A stretch of DNA of 64,000 nt, from NCBI RefSeq assembly GCF_016741935.1, contig NZ_JAERRG010000020.1, forward strand, positions 151,614 to 215,613, given 5' to 3'. The position numbers and the translations under genes were made by a program. This document shows, piece by piece, positions 50,141 to 58,967 of the stretch (positions are counted from its first letter, which is position 1; each line of letters starts with the position of its first letter). The notes beneath the pieces were generated by a model. The model searched no databases. It saw nothing but the letters and a program-made list of their open reading frames with translations, and was not told where the DNA came from. This DNA is from Streptomyces endocoffeicus. GTDB lineage: Bacteria; Actinomycetota; Actinomycetes; Streptomycetales; Streptomycetaceae.

Positions 50141-50953
50141 ATGCGTCTCTCGCGCACCGCCCGAGTGGTCCTCGGCTGCGTCACCGCGGCCGGCCTCGCG
50201 ATCGTCTACGTCCCCCTGCTGCTGGTGCTGCTCAACTCCTTCAACGCCGACCGCTCCTTCGGCTGGCCGCCCAGCGGCCTCACCGGCCGCTGGTGGCGGG
50301 CCGCCCTGCACAGCGACGGCGCCCGCGAGGCCCTGCTCACCTCGCTCAAGGCCGGACTCGCCGCCACCGCGATCGCCCTGGTGCTTGGCACGCTCGCCGC
50401 GTACGCCGTCCACCGCCACCGCTTCTTCGGGCGGCGGACCGTGTCCTTCCTGCTCGTCCTGCCGATCGCGCTGCCCGGCATCGTCAGCGGCATCGCCCTC
50501 AACGCCGCCTTCCGTACCGTCCTCGACCCGATCGGCATCGGCTTCGGCCTGTTCACGGTGGTCGTCGGGCACGCCACGTTCTGCGTCGTCATCGTCTTCA
50601 ACAACATCGGCGCCCGGCTCCGCCGTATCGCGCCCTCCCTGGCCGAGGCGTCCGCCGACCTCGGGGCGCGGTCCTGGCAGACCTTCCGGTACGTCACCTT
50701 TCCGGCCATGCGCTCGGCGCTCTTCGCGGGCGGGCTGCTGGCCTTCGCGCTCTCCTTCGACGAGATCGTCGTCACGACCTTCACCGCCGGGCCCGGCACC
50801 CGCACCCTGCCCATCTGGATCTACGAGAACCTGGCCCGCCCCCACCAGGCCCCCGTCGTCAACGTCGTCGCCGCGCTGCTCATCGTGGTGTCCGTGGTGC
50901 CCGTGTACATCGCCCAGCGGCTGTCCTCGGACACGGCGGGGGGACGGCTGTGA
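50141..50953 (+). CDS. ABC importer permease 2 (PotC type)
   Basis: The 270-residue permease has six membrane helices starting with VVLGCVTAAGLAIVYVPLLLVLLNSF. Its EAA-type loop is EASADLGARSWQTFRYVTFPAMRSALFAGG. SFDEIVVTTFTAGPGTRTLPIWIYENL is typical of PotC permeases. CAGGAGG precedes the ATG. Last gene of the importer operon; it ends only 7 bases before the convergent dipeptidase gene. Confidence 0.88.
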   Translation: MRLSRTARVVLGCVTAAGLAIVYVPLLLVLLNSFNADRSFGWPPSGLTGRWWRAALHSDGAREALLTSLKAGLAATAIALVLGTLAAYAVHRHRFFGRRTVSFLLVLPIALPGIVSGIALNAAFRTVLDPIGIGFGLFTVVVGHATFCVVIVFNNIGARLRRIAPSLAEASADLGARSWQTFRYVTFPAMRSALFAGGLLAFALSFDEIVVTTFTAGPGTRTLPIWIYENLARPHQAPVVNVVAALLIVVSVVPVYIAQRLSSDTAGGRL

Positions 50954-50960
50954 GGCCCGC

Positions 50961-51767
50961 TCAGCCGGTCAGCGAGCGGCGCGAGACGGGAAAGTCGAAG
51001 TAGGTGTCCGGGAACAGCTCCGGCTTGAAGGTGTAGTGCCACCACTCCTCGGCCAGATTGACGAACCCGAGCTTCTCCAACGTCCCCTTGAGCAGCAGCC
51101 GGTTGGCCCGCTGCACCCCCTTGATCCGCGGATCGAGGGTGTGCGAGCGGGTGTCGAAGCAGTCGTAACCGGTGCCCATGTCCACGGAGTTGTCCGGGAA
51201 GCGGTCCTTCTTGGCCGCGTAACACGGCACCAGCTTCTCGCCCGGCATATACGGACGCGTGGGCAGCGCGGGCAGCCGCGCGATCGTCAGATCCACCGTG
51301 CTGCCCCGGCTGTGCCCCGACTTCTCGGCGATATAGCCGTCCTCGAACAGCCGCGTCTTGTCGACCTCCGGATAGAACTCGTCCTTCATCCGCTGATCGC
51401 CCAGGTCCTTGGCCCACTCCACGAAGTCGTTCACCGCGCGCTGCGGCCGATAGCAGTCGTACACCTTCAAGGTGTAGCCGCGCCGCAGCAGTTGACGCTG
51501 GGCCCGATGCAGCGCCTCGGCGGCCGGGCGGGTCAGGACGCACATCGGCCGCCGATAGCCGTCCACCGGATCGCCGGTGAAGTTGTGCGGTGTGAAGTAG
51601 CGGATCTCCTGCCGAATCGTCGGATCGACGTCCCGGAGAGCCACGAACTCCTTCGGAGCCTTGGGCTCCGCCTTCGCCCGCGCCGGGGTGTACGGCGCGA
51701 CGGCCAGCAGAGCGGCAACGGGCAGAACGAGCGCACGCAGCGCGACGGCGAGTCTTGGCATGCCCAT
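50961..51767 (-). CDS. VanX-like D-alanyl-D-alanine dipeptidase (peptidase M15D), exported
   Basis: The 268-residue protein has an N-terminal signal peptide (LAVALRALVLPVAALLAVAPYTPARA) and an M15D peptidase domain. Zinc-binding motifs SGHSRGSTVDLT (SxHxxGxAxD pattern) and EEWWHYTF (ExxWH) are present. VanX-like enzymes cleave D-Ala-D-Ala dipeptides; secreted Streptomyces homologues may act in wall turnover rather than vancomycin resistance. No vanHA genes are adjacent. I use ATG 51767, where AGGGTGGGA is well spaced; GTG 51770 is also possible. Confidence 0.88.
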   Translation of the reverse strand: MGMPRLAVALRALVLPVAALLAVAPYTPARAKAEPKAPKEFVALRDVDPTIRQEIRYFTPHNFTGDPVDGYRRPMCVLTRPAAEALHRAQRQLLRRGYTLKVYDCYRPQRAVNDFVEWAKDLGDQRMKDEFYPEVDKTRLFEDGYIAEKSGHSRGSTVDLTIARLPALPTRPYMPGEKLVPCYAAKKDRFPDNSVDMGTGYDCFDTRSHTLDPRIKGVQRANRLLLKGTLEKLGFVNLAEEWWHYTFKPELFPDTYFDFPVSRRSLTG

Positions 51768-52189
51768 CACTTATCCCACCCTGAGAGGCGAAAACAAGCC
51801 CGCGTCCGCGGGGGTCCGCGTTCGTGGGACGAGCCGTCAGGGCTCCCGCTCCGACCATCGCGCGGTGGTCCGGGGCCGCCGGCTTTCGCCGGGGCACGGT
51901 TCGGCCCTCGTCCGCTTCCGCTGGGCCGCGGCCTCAGTCCGGTGAGTCCGGTGGGCCCGGGGGAGCTCACTCAGCAGGTCGGAGGAAGTCCGCTACGGTT
52001 CGGGCAGCGCCCCGAAGGGGCGCGGGGCCGTGCCGATGTGCGGCTCCGCCGCGCGGGCGCGACCAGCCACGACGGCGCCGCGGTCGGCCGACGACGCATC
52101 GCGACACTTCCAGCGGAGCGCTTGGTGCGGCGGCCTGCCCGGTTGCCGCCCGGGGCGGCGCGCTGGGCAGACCGCGCCGCGGTCAGCAG
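51768..52189. other. Intergenic region with a widespread type of Streptomyces hairpin repeat
   Basis: No credible gene is found in about 420 bases. It includes the promoter region of the dipeptidase and, near 52001-52095, a GCGCCCC-GAA-GGGGCGC hairpin followed by GGCTCCGCCGCGCGGGCGCGACCAGCCACGAC. From memory, this is a very common intergenic element of the genus, usually found just after genes. Confidence 0.6.
52007..52023 (-). terminator. Hairpin downstream of the GH31 gene
   Basis: GCGCCCC (52007-52013) pairs perfectly with GGGGCGC (52017-52023) around a GAA loop. It lies about 170 bases beyond the GH31 stop and probably ends that transcript. Confidence 0.5.
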
Positions 52190-54826
52190 TCAGCTCGTTC
52201 GGGGGCCGCGGCGGTCCTCGGAGGGTGGGGCCTCGCCCCGTACTCGTATCGGGTAGCCCACCTCGCCGCCGCCCTCGAGCTCGATCGTCACCTCGCCGTC
52301 CCGCAGCCGGGTGGCGAAGCGCAGCAGTTCCGGCTTCTCCCAGCCGTCGCCCTTGTCCACGGCCAGCGTGCCCGCGCCCGCGCCCTTGCGGCCCTGGGAC
52401 GGGGTCCACACCTCCAGCTCCACCCCGCCGCCCGGCGCCGCCACCGGTACCACCGAACCGGCCCTTGCCAGCACCGGGATGCCCGACAGGGGAGCGTCCA
52501 GCACCACCTGGCCGGGGCCGTGGTACGCCCGGCCGGTCACCGTGTCGTACCAGCGGCCGCGCGGCAGCCGGACCGGGCGGCGGCGGGCGCCCTCCTCCAG
52601 CACCGGCGCCACCAGCAGCGCGTCCCCCAGCAGAAAGGCGTCCTCGCAGTCGCGCAGCGCCCGGTCCTTGGGCGTCCGCCACCACACCGGCCGCACATAC
52701 GGGGCGCCGGTGCGCGCGGCCAGCTGCGCCAGCGTGGTGAAGTACGGCAGCAGCCGCTGCCGTTCGCGCAGCGCCGCCGCCGCGTGCTCCAGCACCCGCG
52801 AGCCGAACTCCCACGGCTCCCGCCGCCCCGCCGAGATCGCCGAGTGGGTGCGGAACAGCGGCAGATAGGCGCCCAGCTGGAACCAGCGCAGATACAGCTC
52901 CGGCGAGGGAGAGCCGGTGAAGCCACCGATGTCGGGCCCCGAATATGGCACCCCGGACAGGCCAAGCCCGATCACCAGCGACAGCGAGGCCCGCAGCCCC
53001 GCCCAGCCCGTGGCCACATCGCCGGACCAGCTGCCCCCGTACCGCTGCAGCCCCGCCCACCCCGAGCGCGAGAAGAGGAACGGCCGCTCGTCGGGGCGCA
53101 GCTCGCACAGCCCCTCGTAGCCCGCCCGCGCCATCGCCAGCCCGTAGACGTTGTGCGCCTCGCGGTGGTCGCCGCCCCGGCCCTCCAGGGCGTGGCGGGC
53201 CGAGCGCGGCAGCGTGGTCTCCCCGAAGGCGGCGAACGACACCGGCTCGTTCATGTCGTGCCACACTCCGGAGAAGCCCTGCGCCAGCCGCTCCGCGTAC
53301 AGCCCGCCCCACCACTTGCGCACCCGCGGATCGGTGAAGTCGGGGAACGCCGACTCGCCCGCCCACACCACTCCGCGGACCTCACGCCCCCGGGCGTCGC
53401 GTACGAAGACGTCGTCCGCCGCCCCGCTCTCGTACACCGTGTTGCCCGGCTCCGCCTTCACCGCGGGGTCGACGATCGACACCAGCCGCACCCCGTCCTC
53501 GAGCAGCTCGGCGGCGAGCCCCGGCAGATCGGGGAAGCGCGTGCCGTCCACCGTGAACACCCGGTGGCCGGCGAGGTGGTCGATGTCCAGATGGAGCGCG
53601 GACAGCGGCAGATCCCGCTCCCGGTAGCCCGCCACCACCCGCCGGACCTCCGCCGCGTCGTGGAACCCCCAGCGTGCGTGGTGATGGCCGAGCGCCCACC
53701 GCGGCGGCACCGCCGGGGCGCCGGTCAGCGCCGTCCAGCCGTTCAGCACCCGCGCCGGGGTGGTGCCCACGATCACCCAGTAGCGCAGCGGGCCGCCCTC
53801 CAACCGCGTCCGGCAACCGCCGGGCCGGTCATGGCCGGAGCCCGCGCCCTCCTCGCCCTCCCGCAGGGTGACCGTGCCGTCCCAGGAGTTGTCGTGGAAC
53901 ACCAGATGGGTGCCCGCGTCGGCCACCACGAGCTGCACCGGCATGGTCAGATACAGCGGATCGTCCCCCGGCTCGAAGCTGCCGCCCGGATCGGTGTTCC
54001 ACAGCCGGTACACCCCGTCCCGCAGCCGGGGCCCCGAGGCCCGTCCGCCGAGCCCGAAGAAGCGCGCGTCCGCGGCCACTTCGGACAGCTGGAGCCAGCG
54101 TGCGCCCTCCCCGCCCAGCCCCGGCCCGAGCCCTGGCCCGAGCCCTGGCTCCGCGGGTCCGGGCTCCGCGAGTTCGGGCGCCGCCCCCGCCCCCGGCTCC
54201 GAGGACCCCGCTCCCGGCTCCGCGAGCCGTGGCCCGGTGGATCCCGTCCCCGGCCCCGGCGCGGTGGATCCCGTCCCCGGCCCCGACTCCGCGGACCCAG
54301 ACCCGAGCCCTGACCCCGCTCCCGGCCCCGCCGACCCCCGCGCCCCGGCCGGCTCCCACCACCGCGGCGGCAGATCCCGCCGCAGCACCACTCCGCCCGG
54401 GGTACGCACCTCCACCGTGCCGGTCCGCCCCACCATCACCGTGACCCGTTCGGACACCACCCGCCAGCCGCCATCGGTGTCCGGCTCCAGCGCCGCCCGC
54501 TCGTCCGCCTCCGGGCAGGGCCCGTCCAGCGCGTACGACGGCTCCGGCTCGGCCCCGTCCCAGCCGCAGAACACCGCGCCGCCCGTGGTCACCCGCACCC
54601 GCAGCGAGGACCGCGCGAACCGCACCACCCCGCCCCCCGGCTCCGGCTCGGCCCCCTGCACCGCGCCCGGCACCCGGGCCAGCTCGGTGCCCCGGCGGGG
54701 CAGCCCGGCCGCGTCGGAACGCCGACGCCGCCACGCCGAGCGCAGTGACCGCAGTCCCTGCGCGGTGCAGAGCACCCTCACCGACCGCACCAGCTTCTCC
54801 GACCGCACCAGGTCACGCGCATCCAT
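52190..54826 (-). CDS. Glycoside hydrolase family 31 (alpha-glucosidase/alpha-xylosidase type)
   Basis: The 878-residue enzyme has the GH31 nucleophile Asp524 in GVWHDMNEP and a likely acid/base Asp603 in WSGDVATGW. LHLDIDHLAGHRVFTVDG, FSRSGWAGLQRYGG and RTHSAISAGRREPW support the family. N-terminal beta domain at ~70-330, (beta/alpha)8 barrel at ~370-700, then C-terminal beta domains. A Gly/Ser/Pro low-complexity insert at ~160-240 is absent from typical members. No signal peptide is visible, so it is probably cytoplasmic. I start at ATG 54826 (MDARDLVRSEKL); an in-frame ATG at 54865 lacks a clear ribosome-binding site. Confidence 0.9.
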   Translation of the reverse strand: MDARDLVRSEKLVRSVRVLCTAQGLRSLRSAWRRRRSDAAGLPRRGTELARVPGAVQGAEPEPGGGVVRFARSSLRVRVTTGGAVFCGWDGAEPEPSYALDGPCPEADERAALEPDTDGGWRVVSERVTVMVGRTGTVEVRTPGGVVLRRDLPPRWWEPAGARGSAGPGAGSGLGSGSAESGPGTGSTAPGPGTGSTGPRLAEPGAGSSEPGAGAAPELAEPGPAEPGLGPGLGPGLGGEGARWLQLSEVAADARFFGLGGRASGPRLRDGVYRLWNTDPGGSFEPGDDPLYLTMPVQLVVADAGTHLVFHDNSWDGTVTLREGEEGAGSGHDRPGGCRTRLEGGPLRYWVIVGTTPARVLNGWTALTGAPAVPPRWALGHHHARWGFHDAAEVRRVVAGYRERDLPLSALHLDIDHLAGHRVFTVDGTRFPDLPGLAAELLEDGVRLVSIVDPAVKAEPGNTVYESGAADDVFVRDARGREVRGVVWAGESAFPDFTDPRVRKWWGGLYAERLAQGFSGVWHDMNEPVSFAAFGETTLPRSARHALEGRGGDHREAHNVYGLAMARAGYEGLCELRPDERPFLFSRSGWAGLQRYGGSWSGDVATGWAGLRASLSLVIGLGLSGVPYSGPDIGGFTGSPSPELYLRWFQLGAYLPLFRTHSAISAGRREPWEFGSRVLEHAAAALRERQRLLPYFTTLAQLAARTGAPYVRPVWWRTPKDRALRDCEDAFLLGDALLVAPVLEEGARRRPVRLPRGRWYDTVTGRAYHGPGQVVLDAPLSGIPVLARAGSVVPVAAPGGGVELEVWTPSQGRKGAGAGTLAVDKGDGWEKPELLRFATRLRDGEVTIELEGGGEVGYPIRVRGEAPPSEDRRGPRTS

Positions 54827-55035
54827 ACTGATCAGCCTGCCATTGCCGACGCCCGGCAGAGACATGGTTCAACTGCCGTTCACCTGTGGTCCCCGCACAT
54901 GATCCCGCCCTGTGATGTGGAGTGGCGCCCCTGGTGCGGGAGTCGATCACATGGCATCGTCCTGACCGGACGCATACGAGGCGGATGTGCCACTCACGGA
55001 CACATCCGACGCGGACAGCCCGGGAGCCGACACCC

Positions 55036-57054
55036 ATGACCACCGCAGCCCACTCCGACCACCGGCCGCACCCCCTGTGGCAGCCCGGCGCGGACCGGAT
55101 CACCCGGTCCCGGCTGACCGCCTTCCACGCCTGGGCGGCCGAGCGGCACGGCGCCCCCGCGCCCGTCCCGGACGATCCGACCGCGAGCTACGCCGCGCTG
55201 CACCGCTGGTCGGTGGCGGAGCTGGAGACCTTCTGGCGGGCGGTCGCCGAATGGTTCGAGGTGCGCTTCGCCACCCCGTACGAGCGGGTGCTCGCGGACG
55301 CCACCATGCCCGGCGCCCGCTGGTTCCCCGGCGCCACTCTCAACTACGCCGAGCACGCCCTGCGCGCCGCCGAGGACCCCGCCCGCGCCGACGACCCCGC
55401 GCTGCTCCACGTCGACGAGGTCCACGACCCCCGCCCGGTCAGCTGGGCCGAGCTGCGCGGCCAGGTCGGCGCGGTCGCCGCCGAGCTGCGCCGCCTCGGC
55501 GTCCGCCCGGGCGACCGGGTCAGCGGCTACGTCCCCAACATCCCCCAGGCCACCGTGGCCCTCCTGGCCGCCGCCGCGGTCGGCGCCGTATGGACCTCCT
55601 GCGCCCCCGATTTCGGCGCCCGCAGCGTCCTGGACCGCTTCCAGCAGGTCGAACCGGTGGTGCTCTTCACCGTCGACGGCTACCGCTACGGCGGAAAGAC
55701 CCACGACCGCACCGCCACCGTGACCGAGCTGCGCGCCGAGCTGCCCAGCCTGCGCGCCGTCGTCCACATCCCGCTGCTGGGCACCCCCGCCCCCGAGTCC
55801 ACGCTGCTGTGGGACGACATCGTCCGCGAACCGGTGGAACCGGTCTTCGAACAGCTCCCCTTCGACCACCCCCTGTGGGTGCTCTACTCCTCCGGCACCA
55901 CCGGCCTGCCCAAGGCGATCGTCCAGTCCCAGGGCGGCATCCTGCTCGAACACCTCAAGCAGCTCGGCCTCCACTGCGACCTCGGCCCCGACGACCGCTT
56001 CTTCTGGTACACCTCCACCGGCTGGATGATGTGGAACTTCCTGGCGTCCGGGCTGCTGGTCGGCGCCACCGTCGTCCTCTACGACGGCAGCCCCGGCTAC
56101 CCGGACACCGCCGCCCAGTGGCGCGTCGCCGAACGCACCGGCACCACGCTCTACGGCACCTCCGCCGCGTACGTCATGGCCTGCCACAAGGCCGACGTCC
56201 ACCCCGGCCGTGACTTCGACCTCTCCGCCGTGAAATGCGTCGCCACCACCGGATCCCCGCTGCCGCCCGACGGCTTCCGGTGGATCCACGACGAGGTGGC
56301 CGAGGACATGTGGATCGCCTCCGTCAGCGGCGGCACCGACGTGTGCAGCTGCTTCGCGGGCGCCGTGCCCACCCTCCCCGTCTACATCGGCGAGCTCCAG
56401 GCCCCCGGCCTGGGCACCGACCTCCAGGCGTGGGACCCACAGGGCGAACCGGTGGTCGACGAGGTCGGCGAACTGATCGTGGCCAGCCCCATGCCGTCGA
56501 TGCCCGTCCGCTTCTGGAACGACCCCGACGGCATCCGCTACCGCGACAGCTACTTCGAGATGTTCCCCGGCGCCTGGCGCCACGGCGACTGGATCACCCT
56601 GACCACCCGCGGCACCGTGATCATCCACGGCCGCTCCGACTCCACCCTCAACCGCCAGGGCGTCCGAATGGGCTCCGCCGACATCTACGAGGCGGTCGAA
56701 CGCCTCCCCGAGATCCGCGAATCCCTCGTCATCGGCGTCGAACAACCCGACGGCGGCTACTGGATGCCCCTCTTCGTCCACCTGGCCCCCGGCGCCACCC
56801 TGAACGAAGAACTCCTCACCCGCATCAAGACCACCATCCGCACCCAGCTCTCCCCCCGCCACGTCCCCGACGAAGTCATCGAGGTCCCCGGCGTCCCCCA
56901 CACCCTCACCGGCAAACGCATCGAAGTCCCGGTCAAGCGCCTCCTCCAGGGCACGCCCCTGGACAAGGCGGTCAACCCGGGCTCGGTGGACGATGTGGAA
57001 CTGCTGCGGTACTACGAGCGCTTGGCCCGGGAGAGGGGCGGGGCGGGGGCCTAA
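55036..57054 (+). CDS. Acetoacetyl-CoA synthetase (acetoacetate-CoA ligase)
   Basis: The 672-residue adenylate-forming enzyme has the core LYSSGTTGLPKAI, FFWYTSTGWMMWN, GTDVCSCF and GDW motifs. HTLTGKRIEVPVKRLLQG has the catalytic Lys region. Length, MPGARWFPGATLNYAEH and CAPDFGARSVLDRFQQVEP fit acetoacetate-CoA ligase rather than acetyl-CoA synthetase. It converts acetoacetate, CoA and ATP to acetoacetyl-CoA, feeding ketone bodies into thiolase or PHB-type metabolism. It starts at ATG 55036. It is divergent from the GH31 gene and followed by an unusual tandem repeat. Confidence 0.92.
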   Translation: MTTAAHSDHRPHPLWQPGADRITRSRLTAFHAWAAERHGAPAPVPDDPTASYAALHRWSVAELETFWRAVAEWFEVRFATPYERVLADATMPGARWFPGATLNYAEHALRAAEDPARADDPALLHVDEVHDPRPVSWAELRGQVGAVAAELRRLGVRPGDRVSGYVPNIPQATVALLAAAAVGAVWTSCAPDFGARSVLDRFQQVEPVVLFTVDGYRYGGKTHDRTATVTELRAELPSLRAVVHIPLLGTPAPESTLLWDDIVREPVEPVFEQLPFDHPLWVLYSSGTTGLPKAIVQSQGGILLEHLKQLGLHCDLGPDDRFFWYTSTGWMMWNFLASGLLVGATVVLYDGSPGYPDTAAQWRVAERTGTTLYGTSAAYVMACHKADVHPGRDFDLSAVKCVATTGSPLPPDGFRWIHDEVAEDMWIASVSGGTDVCSCFAGAVPTLPVYIGELQAPGLGTDLQAWDPQGEPVVDEVGELIVASPMPSMPVRFWNDPDGIRYRDSYFEMFPGAWRHGDWITLTTRGTVIIHGRSDSTLNRQGVRMGSADIYEAVERLPEIRESLVIGVEQPDGGYWMPLFVHLAPGATLNEELLTRIKTTIRTQLSPRHVPDEVIEVPGVPHTLTGKRIEVPVKRLLQGTPLDKAVNPGSVDDVELLRYYERLARERGGAGA

Positions 57055-57060
57055 GCTTTC

Positions 57061-57300
57061 AGCCCCTCCGGGGTTTGCGGAGCATGGGGCCTGAGCTGCG
57101 CCCTCCGCCTCCCTCCGGTGTTTGAAGGAGCTCGGTGGAGCCGCACCTCCAGCCTCTCCGGGGTTTGCGGAGGATGGGGCCTGAGCTGCGCCCTCCGCCT
57201 CCCTCCGGTGTTTGAAGGAGCTCGGTGGAGCCGCACCTCCAGCCTCTCCGGGGCTTGTGGATCGGGTGCCAGGAGCGGGAGCCAACCTCCAACCTCTGGT
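57061..57300. repeat. 90-bp tandem repeat after the acetoacetyl-CoA synthetase gene
   Basis: Unit 57061-57150 is followed by 57151-57240 with 88 of 90 identical bases, then by a partial, diverged third copy. Each unit contains CCTCCGGxGTTTGxxGGAG elements, which fold into short hairpins. They resemble the CAGCCCCTCCGGCGTTTGAG element at 57332-57351, from memory a common Streptomyces intergenic sequence. Confidence 0.85.
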
Positions 57301-57486
57301 TCTTGAGGAGTACGGGGCGGAGCCCCACCCCCAGCCCCTCCGGCGTTTGAGGAGCGGGGTCCAGGGGCGGAGCCCCCGGCGGGGGCGCGGGGGCGGAGCC
57401 CCCGAAACGGGGTCTGGGGCGGAGCCCCGGCGGGGGCCGGGGCCGCGCCCCGGTTCGGGAAGGGGCGGGGTGGGGGAAAGACCCGC
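57301..57486. other. Hairpin-rich intergenic region between convergent genes
   Basis: The rest of the gap contains no gene but several GGGGCGGAGCCCC-type palindromes (for example around 57315-57326, 57364-57377, 57390-57403, 57417-57428). They can fold on either strand and probably end transcription from both sides. Confidence 0.6.
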
Positions 57487-58920
57487 CTACCCCCCATACG
57501 TCACCTGCGCCTCCCCCAACACCCCCGCCAAATCCCCCGCCAACACCCCCGCATCCGCCTCCCCCAACCCCGCCGTCGTAATCCGCACCCCCGCCCCGGC
57601 AGCCAGCCGAAACCTCGCACCGGCCGCCACCCACCACCCCCGCGTCCGCAACCCGTTGACCACCGCCGCCTCGTCCCGCACCGGCACCCACACGTTCATC
57701 CCGCTCGCCCCGTGCGCGGCGATGCCGCGGGCCGACAGCGCGGCCAGTAGGGCCTCACGCCGCCGGGCGTAGGCGGACCGCGCCGCGGCCACCAGGCCCT
57801 GGGTCTCCGGGTCGGTCATCAGCCGGGCGACCGTCTCCTGCAGCACATGGCTGACCCAGCCCGAGGTGAGCAGCATCCGGCCGTCATGGCGCGCCAGCGT
57901 CGTACGGTCGCAGGCGAGCGCGCCCCACCGCAGGTCGGTCCCCAGGTGCTTGGAGACGGTACGCACGTGCGCCCACCGCGCCGGACCGCCCGCAGCGCCA
58001 CCCGCGCCCCCTGCACCGCCCGCGCCGCCCGCACCCCCTGCGCCACCCGTGCCCCCTGCACCGCCCGCGCCGCCCGCACCCCCTACGCCACCCGTACCAC
58101 CCCCAGTGAGGCTGTACAACGGCACCCCCGCGACATCCGCCGCATGATCATCCTCGATCACCAGCACCTCACCCGGCGCCTCACCCAAAACCCCCAGCAG
58201 CGCATCCCGGCGCTCCGCCGAAAACCAGCCGCCGTAAGGGTTCTGCCCACGCGGGCTGCAGATCAGCGCACGCGCCCCCGCCCGCAGCGCGGCCCGCAGC
58301 GCGTCCGGCCGGATCCCCTCGTCGTCCACGGCCACCGGCACGCTCCGCAGCCCCAGCGCCGGAACGAGGTCCAGTAGATGGTGGTAGCCGGGGTCCTCCA
58401 TCGCCACCGCGTCACCCGGCCTGAGCTCGACGGACAGCAGCCGGGCCACGCAGTCCAGCGCGCCATGGGCGAAGGTCAGGTGCTCGGCGGGCACGCCGTC
58501 GCGCTCGAACCAGGCGCGGGTCAGCTCCTCCAGGCCGGCCAGCCGGGGCTGGGCGCGGTGCGACCGCACTCCGGGGGAGAGCCGGGCGGTCGGCAGCCGG
58601 GCGGGCAGGAAGGCCGGATCGGGGTGGCCGCCCGCGAGATCGCGCACCCCGTCCGGGACCGGCGGCGGGCGGCGCGAGGCGACGGCGGGCGTCGGAGCGA
58701 CCACCGTGCCACCTCGCCCCTGGGTCACGACGATCCCGCGCCGCCGCAGCTCCCTGTAGGCGGTCGCGACGGTGCCGGGGCTCACGCTCAGTCGCTCCGC
58801 CAGCCGGCGTACCGGAGGCAGCGCGGTACCGGGCGCCAACGCCCCCTCCACCACGCCCTGTTCGACGGACGCGGCAATCCCCTTGGCCGACGCACCGGTG
58901 ATCTCATATTGTGTCGCCAC
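57487..58920 (-). CDS. MocR-type regulator: GntR helix-turn-helix fused to PLP aminotransferase domain
   Basis: The 477-residue protein begins with a GntR winged helix (~12-75; LAERLSVSPGTVATAYRELRRRG). A type I aminotransferase-like domain follows, with the PLP-binding Lys324 in VSKHLGTDLRWG, and SPRGQNPYG and VIEDDHAAD as cofactor-contacting regions. MocR proteins sense amino acids or vitamin B6 with bound PLP. A Gly-rich run of about 40 residues (GGAGGAGGAGG-type, ~272-315) sits just before the PLP lysine, an unusual insertion there. GTG 58920 has no ribosome-binding site and lies about 10 bases after a TACAGA -10-like hexamer, suggesting a leaderless mRNA. Divergent from an MFS gene. Confidence 0.9.
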   Translation of the reverse strand: MATQYEITGASAKGIAASVEQGVVEGALAPGTALPPVRRLAERLSVSPGTVATAYRELRRRGIVVTQGRGGTVVAPTPAVASRRPPPVPDGVRDLAGGHPDPAFLPARLPTARLSPGVRSHRAQPRLAGLEELTRAWFERDGVPAEHLTFAHGALDCVARLLSVELRPGDAVAMEDPGYHHLLDLVPALGLRSVPVAVDDEGIRPDALRAALRAGARALICSPRGQNPYGGWFSAERRDALLGVLGEAPGEVLVIEDDHAADVAGVPLYSLTGGGTGGVGGAGGAGGAGGTGGAGGAGGAGGAGGAGGAAGGPARWAHVRTVSKHLGTDLRWGALACDRTTLARHDGRMLLTSGWVSHVLQETVARLMTDPETQGLVAAARSAYARRREALLAALSARGIAAHGASGMNVWVPVRDEAAVVNGLRTRGWWVAAGARFRLAAGAGVRITTAGLGEADAGVLAGDLAGVLGEAQVTYGG

Positions 58921-58931
58921 AGAAGCAACTC

Positions 58932-58943
58932 TGTATCAATACA
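58932..58943. promoter_or_regulatory. TGTATCAATACA palindrome between MocR and MFS genes
   Basis: The perfect TGTAT-CA-ATACA palindrome lies 12 bases upstream of the MocR start and 25 bases upstream of the MFS start. It overlaps a likely MocR promoter (TTGACA on the minus strand at 58956-58951). Direct or inverted ATACA-like sites are usual for MocR/GntR proteins, so this is the probable operator for both genes. Confidence 0.6.
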
Positions 58944-58967
58944 AAAGCGAATGTCAAGGGGGCCAGG

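Noticed and set aside
46886..50953. ABC importer as the betaine uptake system for the catabolic cluster
   Set aside because: The subunit set and lipoprotein look like the polyamine PotABCD type rather than ProU/OpuA, and the operon is 9 kb away with no shared motif seen.
50961..51767. Vancomycin resistance locus
   Set aside because: Only a VanX-like exported dipeptidase is present; no vanH, vanA-type ligase or vanRS genes are adjacent.
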